From Actinomycetota bacterium (GTDB lineage: Bacteria; Actinomycetota; Actinomycetes; Streptosporangiales; Streptosporangiaceae): 7,275 nucleotides of DNA. Below, piece by piece: positions 1 to 5,976 of the stretch (positions within the stretch are counted from its first letter, which is position 1; every line of letters begins with the position of its first letter). The notes beneath the pieces were generated by a model. The model was given only the letters and a program-made list of their open reading frames with translations. It did no database searches and was not told where the DNA came from. The position numbers and the translations under genes are program-made. The stretch is from assembly GCA_003541285.1 (NCBI GenBank), contig DPMS01000848.1, positions 1 to 7,275 of the forward strand, in the 5' to 3' direction.

Positions 1-273
1 GATCCCGACATCCTGCTGCTGGACGAGGCGACCGCCGCTCTCGACCTGGCCACCGAGGCCGCCGTCAGCCGGGCCGCCCAGCAGCTCGCGGCGCGCCGCA
101 CCACACTGGTCGTCGCCCACCGGCTCACGACGGCCGCCCGCGCCGACCGGATCGTGGTGATCGAAGACGGCCGGATCGCCGAGACAGGGACCCACGATGA
201 ACTGCTCACGGCCGCCGGCAGCTACGCCTCGCTCTGGGCGGCGTTCACCGGCGACGCGACACTCGCGGCCTGA
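1..273 (+). CDS. ABC transporter ATP-binding protein, C-terminal fragment (5' end outside window)
   Basis: This is the last 90 codons of an ABC ATPase, open at the left edge and ending in TGA at 271-273. The fragment begins at the Walker B strand (ILLLDEAT, residues 4-11, with D8 and the catalytic E9), followed by the D-loop (ALD, 13-15) and the H-loop histidine H40 in VVAHRL. The usual tail follows (RIVVIEDGRIAETGTHDELL). Walker A and the signature motif lie outside. The wording of the tail resembles ATPase domains of type I exporters with fused membrane domain (MsbA/MdlB-like), where 'G.I.E.GTH.EL' is typical, but the membrane domain cannot be seen, so the substrate is unknown. The last 52 bases overlap the end of the convergent PH-domain gene. 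No obvious terminator hairpin follows the stop. Confidence 0.93.
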   Translation, partial: DPDILLLDEATAALDLATEAAVSRAAQQLAARRTTLVVAHRLTTAARADRIVVIEDGRIAETGTHDELLTAAGSYASLWAAFTGDATLAA

Positions 274-1568
274 ACGACCACGCCCTGGCGCCTGGCGTTC
301 CGGCTGAGTGCGGCAAGCTCGTGGACCAGCAGCCTGGCCTGCGCCTGCGGGCGCTCCCGGAACTCGGCCCGGACCTGCCCCGCCGCGTCGAGGTGCACCG
401 TGGCCAGCGCCAGCCGCCGCTGGAGCGGCCCCTGCACCAGCCGCACGCTCTGCGCTTTCGCCAGCGGCACCCAGGTGGTGACCCTCCTGAGCCGGCCGGT
501 CACCGACACCGCCACCATTCCGTCATGACCAGCCGCCAGGTTGTGGTAACTCAGCGGCGCCTTCCAGCAAGCCCGGCGCGGCGGACGGCTCAACGCCGGC
601 GCCGCACTGCCGGCCACCATCCGCAGCAGGAAAGCGGCCTCGTCCGGGTGGCCTACCGGCAGTAGCGCCTTCCGCATCCGGCCGCCACCATCAGCGCTGT
701 CCCGCCCGGGAGAGCCTGCCACGTCGACCTCCAGCCGGCACCAGCCCATCGGCCGCCACAGCAGCGGCTCTACCATCCGCATCGCCTGCACCCTCGGCAC
801 CGGGATGGTCTCGGCCACCGTGCCAAGCAGCCCGCGCCGGATGCGGATGCCGTCCGGCGACTGCGCCACGGTGAAGCCGTACTGCGCGGACACCCGCCGC
901 CAGGCCAGCGGGACAAAGCTGACCAGCCACCACCCCAGGGTCCCGGCCACGGCCGCGACGCCGATGGGCGACACCACCGACAGGATCAATCCCACGATCA
1001 CAGCCACACACGCGGCACCTGAGGTTGACAGCAGCACGGAGCCGGCCAGCCGCCCGGCGGGTACGGTCAGGGCAATGCGTTCGGCTGGCTCCGGGGTGGC
1101 TGGGTCCAGGCCATGATGGGCCGCCAGCAACTGGGCCCGCAGGTCCATGGCTGCCTGTTCGGTCAGGTAGGCCAGGCGGCCATCCGCGTCGTCAGAGCCA
1201 GCCAGCCGGACCCGCAACTCGGCCAGGCCGAGCGCGCGGGCGAGGAACGGGCGCACCACGTCCACCGCCTGGATGCGGGCGACCGGCAACTGCCGTGAGT
1301 CACGGCGGAGCAGTCCCGTCTCGATGCGCAGCGTCAGGCCCTCCAGCCGCCACCGGGTGACCAGCCATCCGATCACCGCGGCCAGAGCAGCGGCGCCCGC
1401 CGCGGCGACGGGCATGGCCAGGTCGAACCAGCCGTGACCGGCGGCAGTGGAACTGGAGACACCGACCACCGCAAGCACCGCGAGCACGCCATGGCCGGAC
1501 CGCACCACCGGTGACAGTGGGTGCAGCCGGCACCAGGCCGGCTCCGGCCCGGCAGCCTGGCCGCTCAC
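222..1568 (-). CDS. YdbT-like membrane protein with three bacterial PH (bPH2/DUF304) domains
   Basis: A 448-residue membrane protein of the YdbT family. Hydrophobic segments lie near residues 27-43, 50-71, 176-198 and 200-221, so two helical pairs anchor it. Three copies of the bPH2 pattern can be read: about 73-150 (LRIETGLLRRDSRQLPVARIQ), 225-320 (IRIRRGLLGTVAETIPVPRVQ) and 345-425 (VAVSVTGRLRRVTTWVPLAKAQ). Each has the 'G.L.R....P..R.Q.....P' signature and then a '.R..G...L.V' strand. The start is GTG at 1568-1566, which overlaps the TGA of the upstream YdbS-like gene by four bases (GTGA), so translation is probably coupled. It ends in TAG at 222-224, inside the convergent ABC gene. In Bacillus, YdbS/YdbT help resist certain bacteriocins. 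The role here is unknown, but a membrane complex with the coupled partner is the natural inference. Confidence 0.9.
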   Translation of the reverse strand: MSGQAAGPEPAWCRLHPLSPVVRSGHGVLAVLAVVGVSSSTAAGHGWFDLAMPVAAAGAAALAAVIGWLVTRWRLEGLTLRIETGLLRRDSRQLPVARIQAVDVVRPFLARALGLAELRVRLAGSDDADGRLAYLTEQAAMDLRAQLLAAHHGLDPATPEPAERIALTVPAGRLAGSVLLSTSGAACVAVIVGLILSVVSPIGVAAVAGTLGWWLVSFVPLAWRRVSAQYGFTVAQSPDGIRIRRGLLGTVAETIPVPRVQAMRMVEPLLWRPMGWCRLEVDVAGSPGRDSADGGGRMRKALLPVGHPDEAAFLLRMVAGSAAPALSRPPRRACWKAPLSYHNLAAGHDGMVAVSVTGRLRRVTTWVPLAKAQSVRLVQGPLQRRLALATVHLDAAGQVRAEFRERPQAQARLLVHELAALSRNARRQGVVVQAASVASPVNAAQSEA

Positions 1569-2017
1569 AGCCCGGCTGCCTTGGCTTCGCCAAGTGCCGC
1601 CAGCCGGTCCCGCAGGCGTGCGGCTTCTTCCCGCTCAAGCCCCGGAATGCGGGCATCACTCGCCGCGGCCGCCGTGTGCAACCGCACGGTCGCGAGCCGG
1701 AACAGACGGCCGACCGGGCCAGCGGTCACGTCGACGAACTGCATGCGCCCATAGGGAACCACTGACAGGCGGCGCACCAGGACCCCGCGCTCGACAATCA
1801 GATCTTCATCCCGCTCCTGGTAGGACCAGGAGCGGACGCGGTTGCGTACGAACCACAGCACTATCAGCGCACAAAGGGCCAGACCGGAGGCAGCGATCGC
1901 GCCCGCCCCGGGGCCGACCACTAATGTGGCTGCCGCGCCCACCATGCCAGCCAGGAGCAGGGCGACGGCCATCACCTCGGCACTGCGCATCAGCCACAGC
2001 CGGGGCGAAGGTGACAT
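1565..2017 (-). CDS. YdbS-like membrane protein with one bacterial PH domain
   Basis: A 150-residue protein with two hydrophobic helices (about 12-33 and 36-57) and then one bPH2 domain (about 61-145). The domain shows the same pattern as the repeats of the downstream gene (LIVERGVLVRRLSVVPYGRMQ, then VGRLFRLATVRLHTAA). I chose the ATG at 2017-2015 because GAGGA lies seven bases upstream (2025-2029) and the product then begins MSPSPRLWL, just ahead of the first helix. The frame stays open upstream to a TTG at 2059, with other ATGs at 2053, 2038 and 2023, so up to 14 more residues are possible. The TGA overlaps the GTG of the YdbT-like gene by four bases. The two genes form the usual YdbS-YdbT pair, probably one transcript. 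The domain call is solid; the physiological function is not known. Confidence 0.87.
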   Translation of the reverse strand: MSPSPRLWLMRSAEVMAVALLLAGMVGAAATLVVGPGAGAIAASGLALCALIVLWFVRNRVRSWSYQERDEDLIVERGVLVRRLSVVPYGRMQFVDVTAGPVGRLFRLATVRLHTAAAASDARIPGLEREEAARLRDRLAALGEAKAAGL

Positions 2018-2024
2018 CGGCATG

Positions 2025-2029
2025 TCCTC
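2025..2029 (-). promoter_or_regulatory. Ribosome binding site deciding the YdbS-like start
   Basis: GAGGA on the minus strand, seven bases before ATG 2017-2015. No other candidate start in this frame has a match as good at a suitable distance. The TTG at 2059 has only an AGGGG about ten bases away. Confidence 0.5.
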
Positions 2030-2082
2030 GCCGGGCATGGGTTCAGCGGGCATGGCCAAACGCTACCGTGCCCCTGCCACCG

Positions 2083-2106
2083 CCAACACTGCCGCTGCCG
2101 GTTATA
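2083..2106 (-). promoter_or_regulatory. Possible promoter -10 element for the YdbS/YdbT operon
   Basis: The gap between the flavodoxin stop (2116) and the YdbS-like gene contains TATAAC on the minus strand at 2106-2101, a good -10 hexamer and conspicuous in such GC-rich DNA. The sequence 16-18 bases upstream (GGTTCA-like) is a poor -35. If used, transcription would start near 2094 and leave a leader of about 75 bases. This would separate the PH operon from the flavodoxin genes. It is weak evidence resting on one hexamer. Confidence 0.3.
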
Positions 2107-2115
2107 CCGCACGCA

Positions 2116-2667
2116 TCACGAATGAACCGGCTGCCGCATCAGGTCCGCACCCCATGCCCGCGCGCGGTCAGGCTCGCCCTCGCGCAGCGGCCCTTCGGTG
2201 TCGGTGATGATGAACCCTTCGGGCGGCACGGCAAGTTTGTAACCGTGGCTGCGAAGCCGCCGGGCGATGCCCTTGGCCGCACCTCCGGCGAGCTTGAACC
2301 CGGCCCTGGTGTCGAACGCGGCCGCCAAGGTCCCCGACGGCGCCTTGGGCAGGGCCTGGAACCAGTCCCGGACTCCGGGACCCTCCGCACCTGGTTCGGG
2401 CCTGAACTCCCTGCCCTTGCCTTTAGCGGTGTTCTCCTCCGCCTCCAGCCCCTTCCGGCGGGTCACCCCAGAAGTCATTCCCCGCATGTGGGTAGGCCCG
2501 CCAACGATGAGCAGGCCGGCCTCCCGGACCTGGTCAGCTTTGGCATCGCCCACCGGCAGGAGCGCCACCCGGGCGGCCGGATTGGCCTCTTTGACGCCGT
2601 CCGCGATCGCCTCGGCGATCGTACGGGTGTTGCCGAACAAGCTCTCGTACACGATCGCGACGTCCAT
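2116..2667 (-). CDS. Flavodoxin-domain protein (intact copy)
   Basis: A 183-residue protein with a flavodoxin fold, probably a cytoplasmic FMN-binding redox protein. The N-terminal strand MDVAIVYES leads into the FMN phosphate loop S-L-F-G-N-T (9-14). A second loop has GGPTHMRGM (56-64), where flavodoxins cover the isoalloxazine ring. A third conserved part is LAAAFDTR (114-121), then LAGGAAKGIARRLRSHGY (126-143) and a C-terminal GFIITDTEGPLREGE with RARAWG (169-173). The start is ATG 2667-2665 with GGGGTGAG at 2673-2680. A GTG one codon earlier (2670) is equally possible. The start overlaps the TGA of the frameshifted upstream paralogue (2669-2667), so the two were built as a coupled pair. 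Single-domain proteins of this kind occur widely in actinomycetes, but the electron partner is not known. Confidence 0.9.
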   Translation of the reverse strand: MDVAIVYESLFGNTRTIAEAIADGVKEANPAARVALLPVGDAKADQVREAGLLIVGGPTHMRGMTSGVTRRKGLEAEENTAKGKGREFRPEPGAEGPGVRDWFQALPKAPSGTLAAAFDTRAGFKLAGGAAKGIARRLRSHGYKLAVPPEGFIITDTEGPLREGEPDRARAWGADLMRQPVHS

Positions 2668-3288
2668 CACGACTCACCCCTACTTCCAGGTTGCGCCCGG
2701 GGGCCGGCCCGGTGCAGGGTCGTTGGTCCTGCCATCGCCCGCCATGCGAGCGCCGAGCGCACCACCCGGGCACCCCACGCCCTGGCCTTGGCTGTCTCGC
2801 CCCGCCGGAGCTGGCCTTCGGTGCCCCAGACGATGAACCCATACGGCGGCGCCACCAGGTCGTACCCGTTGAACTGGAGCCCAGCGCGCGATGGCGTGCG
2901 CGGCGCCACCAGCAAGCAGGTAGCCATCGCGGGTGCCGAAGGCTGCGGCGAGGCTCCCGCGGCGGGCTAACGGCATCTTCCCCAGCCATTCCCGCACGCC
3001 CGGCCCGCCGGCACTTTCCTCGCTCGGCCGGCCCGGTCCCCATCCCCGCACCACCACCGCCTCTTCCAGCCCTTTCCTGCGGGTCAGTTCAGAAGTCATG
3101 GTGCGCATGTGGGTCGGCCCACCGGCAACGAGCAGACCGGTCCCGCTGAACGCGGCTGGTGTGGCGTCAGCGACCGGGAGCACCGTGACCTCCACGTCCG
3201 GATTGCCGGCCCGGGCACCCTCCGCGATCGCCTTCGCGATCGCATGGGTGTTGCCGAACATGCTCTCGTAGACGATGGCAACGTGCAC
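2667..3288 (-). pseudogene. Flavodoxin-domain paralogue disrupted by an apparent +1 frameshift
   Basis: The first two thirds match the neighbouring flavodoxin closely: HVAIVYESMFGNTH (FMN loop 9-14), GGPTHMRTMTSELTRRKGLE, LAAAFGTRDGYLLAGGAAHAIAR. After AIAR the frame reads WAPVQRVRPGG and continues as unrelated sequence to a stop at 2680. Flavodoxin sequence (GYDLVAPPYGFIVWGTEGQL, ARAWGARVV) resumes one frame over and ends in TGA at 2669-2667. Between AIAR and GY the paralogue has 15 bases and this copy has 16. Dropping one base from the CCC run at 2880-2882 gives ARWLQFNGY, aligning with ARRLRSHGY. The repaired protein would be 206 residues. The start is GTG 3288-3286 with GAGGAGG nine bases upstream (3298-3304). 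It may be a true pseudogene or a single-base sequencing error. The good ribosome site and the intact coupling to the next gene suggest recent damage or an error. Confidence 0.82.
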
Positions 3289-3297
3289 GGCGCTTCG

Positions 3298-3304
3298 CCT
3301 CCTC
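3298..3304 (-). promoter_or_regulatory. Strong ribosome binding site of the upstream flavodoxin copy
   Basis: GAGGAGG on the minus strand, nine bases before GTG 3288-3286. It fixes the start within a longer open frame that could run back to 3411, and places the N-terminus exactly at the first flavodoxin strand. Confidence 0.7.
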
Positions 3305-3337
3305 AGCCAGAGTGCGCCAGAACGCCAGGCCGGGGCA

Positions 3338-3351
3338 GGGTCCTTGGTCCC
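3338..3351. promoter_or_regulatory. DevR/DosR-like palindrome in the divergent intergenic region
   Basis: The plus strand reads GGGTCCTTGGTCCC and the minus strand GGGACCAAGGACCC, an almost perfect 14-bp dyad of the form GGGNCC..GGNCCC. It resembles the core of the mycobacterial dormancy (DevR/DosR) box, GGGACTNNNGTCCC. A weaker half-match (GGGACACGTGCCGC on the minus strand) lies at 3355-3368. The site is 50 bp upstream of the flavodoxin GTG and 84 bp upstream of the dehydratase ATG, so it could serve either. The distance is a little short for a classical activating site on the flavodoxin side. The match was made by eye and no regulator gene is in view. Confidence 0.45.
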
Positions 3352-3388
3352 GTGGCGGCACGTGTCCCCGGGCGCCACTGCGTGTTCA

Positions 3389-3408
3389 TCACGGCCGGCT
3401 TGCCGTGA
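3389..3408. repeat. Perfect inverted repeat upstream of the dehydratase gene
   Basis: TCACGGC and GCCGTGA form exact 7-bp arms separated by six bases, ending 26 bp before the dehydratase ATG. This could be an operator near the promoter or a small hairpin in the leader. I see no U-tract after it and no clear -35/-10 pair around it. The function is an inference from position alone. Confidence 0.45.
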
Positions 3409-3434
3409 CAAGACGGCCCCTGATTGGCTGAGTC

Positions 3435-4433
3435 ATGAACACCTCCCGAGCGGCTGGCTGGCCACCGGTACCCCGGCCAGCCGCGGATGATATAGCCGCC
3501 ACGATCAACCGCCAGGCCATCAGCTCCATCGGGTCGCTGATCAGCCCCTACCTGCGCCGGACGCCGGTGATCAGGATCGACCGGGCGGATTTCGGGCTTC
3601 CTGCCGGGCCCCTGGTGCTCAAACTCGAATATCTCCAGCACAGCGGGTCGTTCAAGGCCAGAGGCGCCTTCGCCAACCTGCTGCTGCGTGACCTCCCGGA
3701 AGTGGGCGTGGTGGCCGCTTCCGGTGGCAACCACGGCGCTGCGGTCGCCTATGCGGCCCTGACCCTCGGTGTCCCGGCCCGGATCTACGTCCCGGAGGTC
3801 TCCTCTCCCGCCAAGATCGCCCGTATCCGGGGCTACGGCGCTGACCTGGTCGTCGGCGGCAGCACGTACGCCGAAGCGCTGGCGGCGAGCCAGGACTGGG
3901 TGGCCACGTCACATGCGCTGGCCGTGCACGCGTTTGACCAGCCGGAGACCATCCTCGGGGCGGGCACGCTCGGGTCCGAACTCCAGCAGCAGGCACCGGA
4001 TGCGGTGACTGTGCTGGCCAGCGTCGGTGGCGGGGGCCTGATCGCCGGGATCGCCGCCGCGTACGCCGGCCGGGCGCGGGTGGTCGGCGCCGAACCGGAC
4101 GGTGCGCCGACCCTGACCGTGGCCCTGAAGGCGGGGCAGCCGGTGGACGCGCCCATGGGCAGCGTGGCGGTCGACTCACTCGCGCCTCAGCGGGTGGGTG
4201 AGCTGACCTTCCCGGTCATCGTGCAGCATGTGGTGGAGCCGGTACTGGTCAGTGACGATTCCATCCGCCAAGCCCAGGAGATGCTGTGGGACCGGCTGCG
4301 GGTGGTGGCTGAACCGGGCGGCTGCGCGGCCCTGGCGGCGCTGGTCAGCGGCCAGTACCAGCCCGCCCCGGGCGAGACGGTAGCCGTGGTGATCAGCGGC
4401 GCGAATACGACCGCGGTCAGCTTCGGACGGTAA
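3435..4433 (+). CDS. PLP-dependent threonine/serine dehydratase (catabolic type)
   Basis: A 332-residue fold-type II PLP enzyme of the threonine dehydratase/serine racemase group, acting in the cytoplasm. The Schiff-base lysine is K74 in HSGSFKARGA. The asparagine loop is SGGNHGAAVA (96-105), with N99. The glycine-rich phosphate cradle is SVGGGGLIAG (196-205). AEPGG (292-296) and SGAN (321-324) follow, with S321 placed to contact the pyridine nitrogen. There is no C-terminal ACT-like regulatory domain, so it resembles catabolic TdcB-type deaminases more than biosynthetic IlvA. The likely reaction is L-threonine or L-serine to 2-oxobutanoate or pyruvate plus ammonia. Serine racemase or another amino-acid lyase of the group cannot be excluded. 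ATG 3435 is the only reasonable start, but its ribosome site is weak. It stands alone, divergent from the flavodoxin pair and convergent with the sigma-factor block. Confidence 0.92.
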   Translation: MNTSRAAGWPPVPRPAADDIAATINRQAISSIGSLISPYLRRTPVIRIDRADFGLPAGPLVLKLEYLQHSGSFKARGAFANLLLRDLPEVGVVAASGGNHGAAVAYAALTLGVPARIYVPEVSSPAKIARIRGYGADLVVGGSTYAEALAASQDWVATSHALAVHAFDQPETILGAGTLGSELQQQAPDAVTVLASVGGGGLIAGIAAAYAGRARVVGAEPDGAPTLTVALKAGQPVDAPMGSVAVDSLAPQRVGELTFPVIVQHVVEPVLVSDDSIRQAQEMLWDRLRVVAEPGGCAALAALVSGQYQPAPGETVAVVISGANTTAVSFGR

Positions 4434-4436
4434 ACG

Positions 4437-4476
4437 GGTGGTGGGCCGGGCCCGGGGGAGTACCCGGCCCACCACC
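4437..4476. terminator. Bidirectional hairpin terminator
   Basis: GGTGGTGGGCCGGG (4437-4450) and CCCGGCCCACCACC (4463-4476) form a perfect 14-bp stem with a 12-base loop. It begins four bases after the dehydratase stop and lies 33 bases past the stop of the convergent membrane-protein gene, so it can end transcription from both sides. No U-tract follows, as is common for actinobacterial hairpin terminators. Confidence 0.82.
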
Positions 4477-4508
4477 TCCGCTGCCCACTGGGACCTTGCG
4501 GGCGCGGC

Positions 4509-5348
4509 CTAGGGGTGCGACGTCGGCTTGCCCGACCCTTGCGGCGCCGGGTGCGACGTCGGCTTGCCCGACCCTTGCGGTGTCGGGTGCGACGTCGGCT
4601 TGCCCGACCCTTGCGGTGTCGGGTGCGTGGTCGGCTTGCCCGACCCTTTCGGTGCCGGGTGCGACGTCGGCGTGGCCGGACTCGCAGCCGGGGATGCTGA
4701 GGTCCCCGGATGCGCAGCGACCGCACAGTAGGCAGCGACATGAGACGCTCCACCGGCCGCGGCTGCCAGCCGCTGGAACGCCACCGCCTTCTGCTCAGCC
4801 GTGCCGTGCGCCTTGGCATGAGCCCAGGCGGCACACAGCCCGGCGGCGGCACTGGCGGTCGCACTCGGGCCGGCCGGGGCCGTGCTGGACTGGCCGCCGG
4901 GACCGGTGCCGCCTGCGGGTGGCGCGCCGAAAACGTCGTGCGCGAACCGCTGGACCGGGGCGGGAAGCGCACCGGTGTAGGCGGCGGTAGCGACTCCGCC
5001 CATGCTCAGGACCGCGGCAGCCGCGATGACGGCTGCTCTGGCGGACAGCAGCGGGGCGAGCACGGTGGGCCTCCGGCGGCGTGGTCGGCGGACTGCGTCC
5101 GGCACGCCGCGCTGGTCCCGGAACGCGGCCAGGACTTGTGCTTCACCAGAGAGTTCGTCGCTCGCCGGGGCCGCCCTGAGCGCGGCCAGCGCGTCCGCCA
5201 CCGGCCGCAGTTCCGGTGACAGGCCCGCAGGCAACTCCGTCCCCGCAAGCAGAGCTGCCAGGGGCGCGTCCCTGCTGTCGGGCACGTCCCGCCTGCTCAG
5301 CCACGGAGAGTTCGGCATGTCACTGTCGGAAACGTCATGATCCGTCAC
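4509..5348 (-). CDS. Single-pass membrane protein paired with the ECF sigma factor (putative anti-sigma or sensor)
   Basis: 279 residues. A cytoplasmic N-terminal part (1-95) carries a helical segment at about 28-80 (LAALLAG..., LRPVADALAALRAAP, ELSGEAQVLAAFRDQ). A basic cluster RRPRRRRP (87-94) precedes a membrane helix at about 96-124, predicting N-in/C-out. The outer part has YTGALPAPVQRFAHDVFGAP (124-143), a Ser/Thr/Ala/Pro-rich linker, then a small helical region (170-212) with two cysteines, C172 and C208, that could form a disulphide. The C-terminus is a 12-residue repeat, KPTSHPTPQGSG, in about four copies. The GTG start at 5348-5346 overlaps the sigma TGA by four bases. From this coupling and the topology I infer a role controlling the sigma factor. 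No zinc-binding anti-sigma motif (HxxxCxxC) is present, so this is not a classical ZAS protein. Confidence 0.85.
   Translation of the reverse strand: MTDHDVSDSDMPNSPWLSRRDVPDSRDAPLAALLAGTELPAGLSPELRPVADALAALRAAPASDELSGEAQVLAAFRDQRGVPDAVRRPRRRRPTVLAPLLSARAAVIAAAAVLSMGGVATAAYTGALPAPVQRFAHDVFGAPPAGGTGPGGQSSTAPAGPSATASAAAGLCAAWAHAKAHGTAEQKAVAFQRLAAAAGGASHVAAYCAVAAHPGTSASPAASPATPTSHPAPKGSGKPTTHPTPQGSGKPTSHPTPQGSGKPTSHPAPQGSGKPTSHP
4513..4673. repeat. Coding 36-bp tandem repeat (12-residue repeat in the C-terminal tail)
   Basis: Four full 36-bp units begin at 4513, 4549, 4585 and 4621, with a partial fifth from 4657. Units 1-3 differ by only two bases; unit 4 differs at a few more, becoming PTTHP and PAPKGSG in the protein. 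The period is a multiple of three, so copy changes keep the reading frame. The encoded unit is rich in Pro, Thr, Ser, His, Gly and Lys, likely a flexible cell-wall-spanning tail. Confidence 0.92.
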
Positions 5349-5899
5349 AGCGTTACACCCGCCTCGGCCAGGATCTCCGCCAGCCGCTTCAGCCCCCGGT
5401 GAGCCGCCACCCTGACCGCACCGGGGCTGCGGCCCACCAGTTCCGAGACCGCCTCGGTGCCCAGGCCCGCGACCACCCGCAGCAAGATCACCTCTGCCTG
5501 GAGCGGCGGCAGCTTGGTCAGCAGTCCCATGGCCGACCGGGTTGCCAGCTGCTCGATCGCCGCGTCGGCGGCGTCCTGCATCTTCGGTAGCTGCGCCACC
5601 GGGACCCCGTCCAGCGGGGACGCCACCCGCCGTGCCCGGCGGCGTCCCTCGTCGATCGTGCGCCGGCGCGCGATGGTGAACAACCAGGCCCGCCAGGCCT
5701 GCTCATCCCCGCGGAATCCGGCTAGGCCGCGAACCACCTGCAGCCACGTGTCACCCGCAACGTCCTCAGCGCTTTCCGGTGCGATGACCCGCAGATAGCG
5801 CAGCAGAGCAGGGTTGCCATCGCGCCAGAGCTGTGAGAACGCGGCCTCGCTGCCCTCCTGTGCGGCGGCCAGTGCCGCCGCGAATCCCTCGCCGATCAC
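5345..5899 (-). CDS. ECF-type RNA polymerase sigma factor
   Basis: 184 residues from GTG 5899-5897, the usual ECF size. Region 2 covers about 16-85, with AFSQLWRDGNPALLRYLR, the conserved AEDVAGDTWLQV (44-55), and AWLFTIARRRTIDEGRR (71-87) for core binding and -10 recognition. A linker follows. Region 4 covers about 120-176 and carries a helix-turn-helix (TEAVSELVGRSPGAVRVAAH, 148-167) for -35 recognition. The frame stays open upstream to a GTG at 6049, but that would overlap the deaminase gene, and the extra residues are unlike a sigma factor. The ribosome site before 5899 is weak. AGGGG lies six bases before an in-frame CTG at 5917, so a slightly longer product is possible. The TGA overlaps the membrane-partner GTG by four bases. 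The regulon is unknown. Confidence 0.9.
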   Translation of the reverse strand: MIGEGFAAALAAAQEGSEAAFSQLWRDGNPALLRYLRVIAPESAEDVAGDTWLQVVRGLAGFRGDEQAWRAWLFTIARRRTIDEGRRRARRVASPLDGVPVAQLPKMQDAADAAIEQLATRSAMGLLTKLPPLQAEVILLRVVAGLGTEAVSELVGRSPGAVRVAAHRGLKRLAEILAEAGVTL

Positions 5900-5928
5900 A
5901 GCGCTGAGTATCCGCAGCCAGGACCCCT

Positions 5929-5955
5929 GACCGCAGCGGTTTGGACATGTTGGAA
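5929..5955 (-). promoter_or_regulatory. Possible ECF-type autoregulatory promoter
   Basis: On the minus strand TTCCAAC (5955-5949) is followed after 16 bases by GGTC (5932-5929), which resembles the AAC-N16-CGTC architecture of ECF promoters. The predicted transcript start falls about 23 bases before the sigma GTG. The -10 differs from CGTC at one base and the match was by eye, so it remains tentative. Confidence 0.28.
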
Positions 5956-5976
5956 CCGAACTGTCTGGCCAGCCCG

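Noticed and set aside
2880..2882. Programmed frameshifting site in the flavodoxin copy
   Set aside because: There is only a short CCC run, with no classical slippery heptamer or evident downstream stimulatory structure. A mutation or sequencing error explains it more simply.
1447..2970. 507-codon open frame on the plus strand
   Set aside because: It lies antisense to the PH and flavodoxin genes, has no recognisable domain, and has the Pro/Arg/Ala-rich composition expected from the complement of high-GC coding DNA.
3400..3434. Standard -35/-10 promoter for the dehydratase (TTGCCG or GTGACA start)
   Set aside because: The matching -10 positions read ATTGGC or CTGAGT, poor hexamers lying almost on the start codon.
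4513..4673. Array of 36-bp repeats resembling a CRISPR
   Set aside because: The units abut with no spacers, diverge at codon-compatible positions and lie in frame inside a coding gene, with no cas genes nearby.
4187..4972. Minus-strand frame with Arg-rich repeats
   Set aside because: It is an alternative frame of the dehydratase 3' end, terminator and repeat region. It crosses the hairpin terminator, and its repeats are just the 36-bp units read out of frame.
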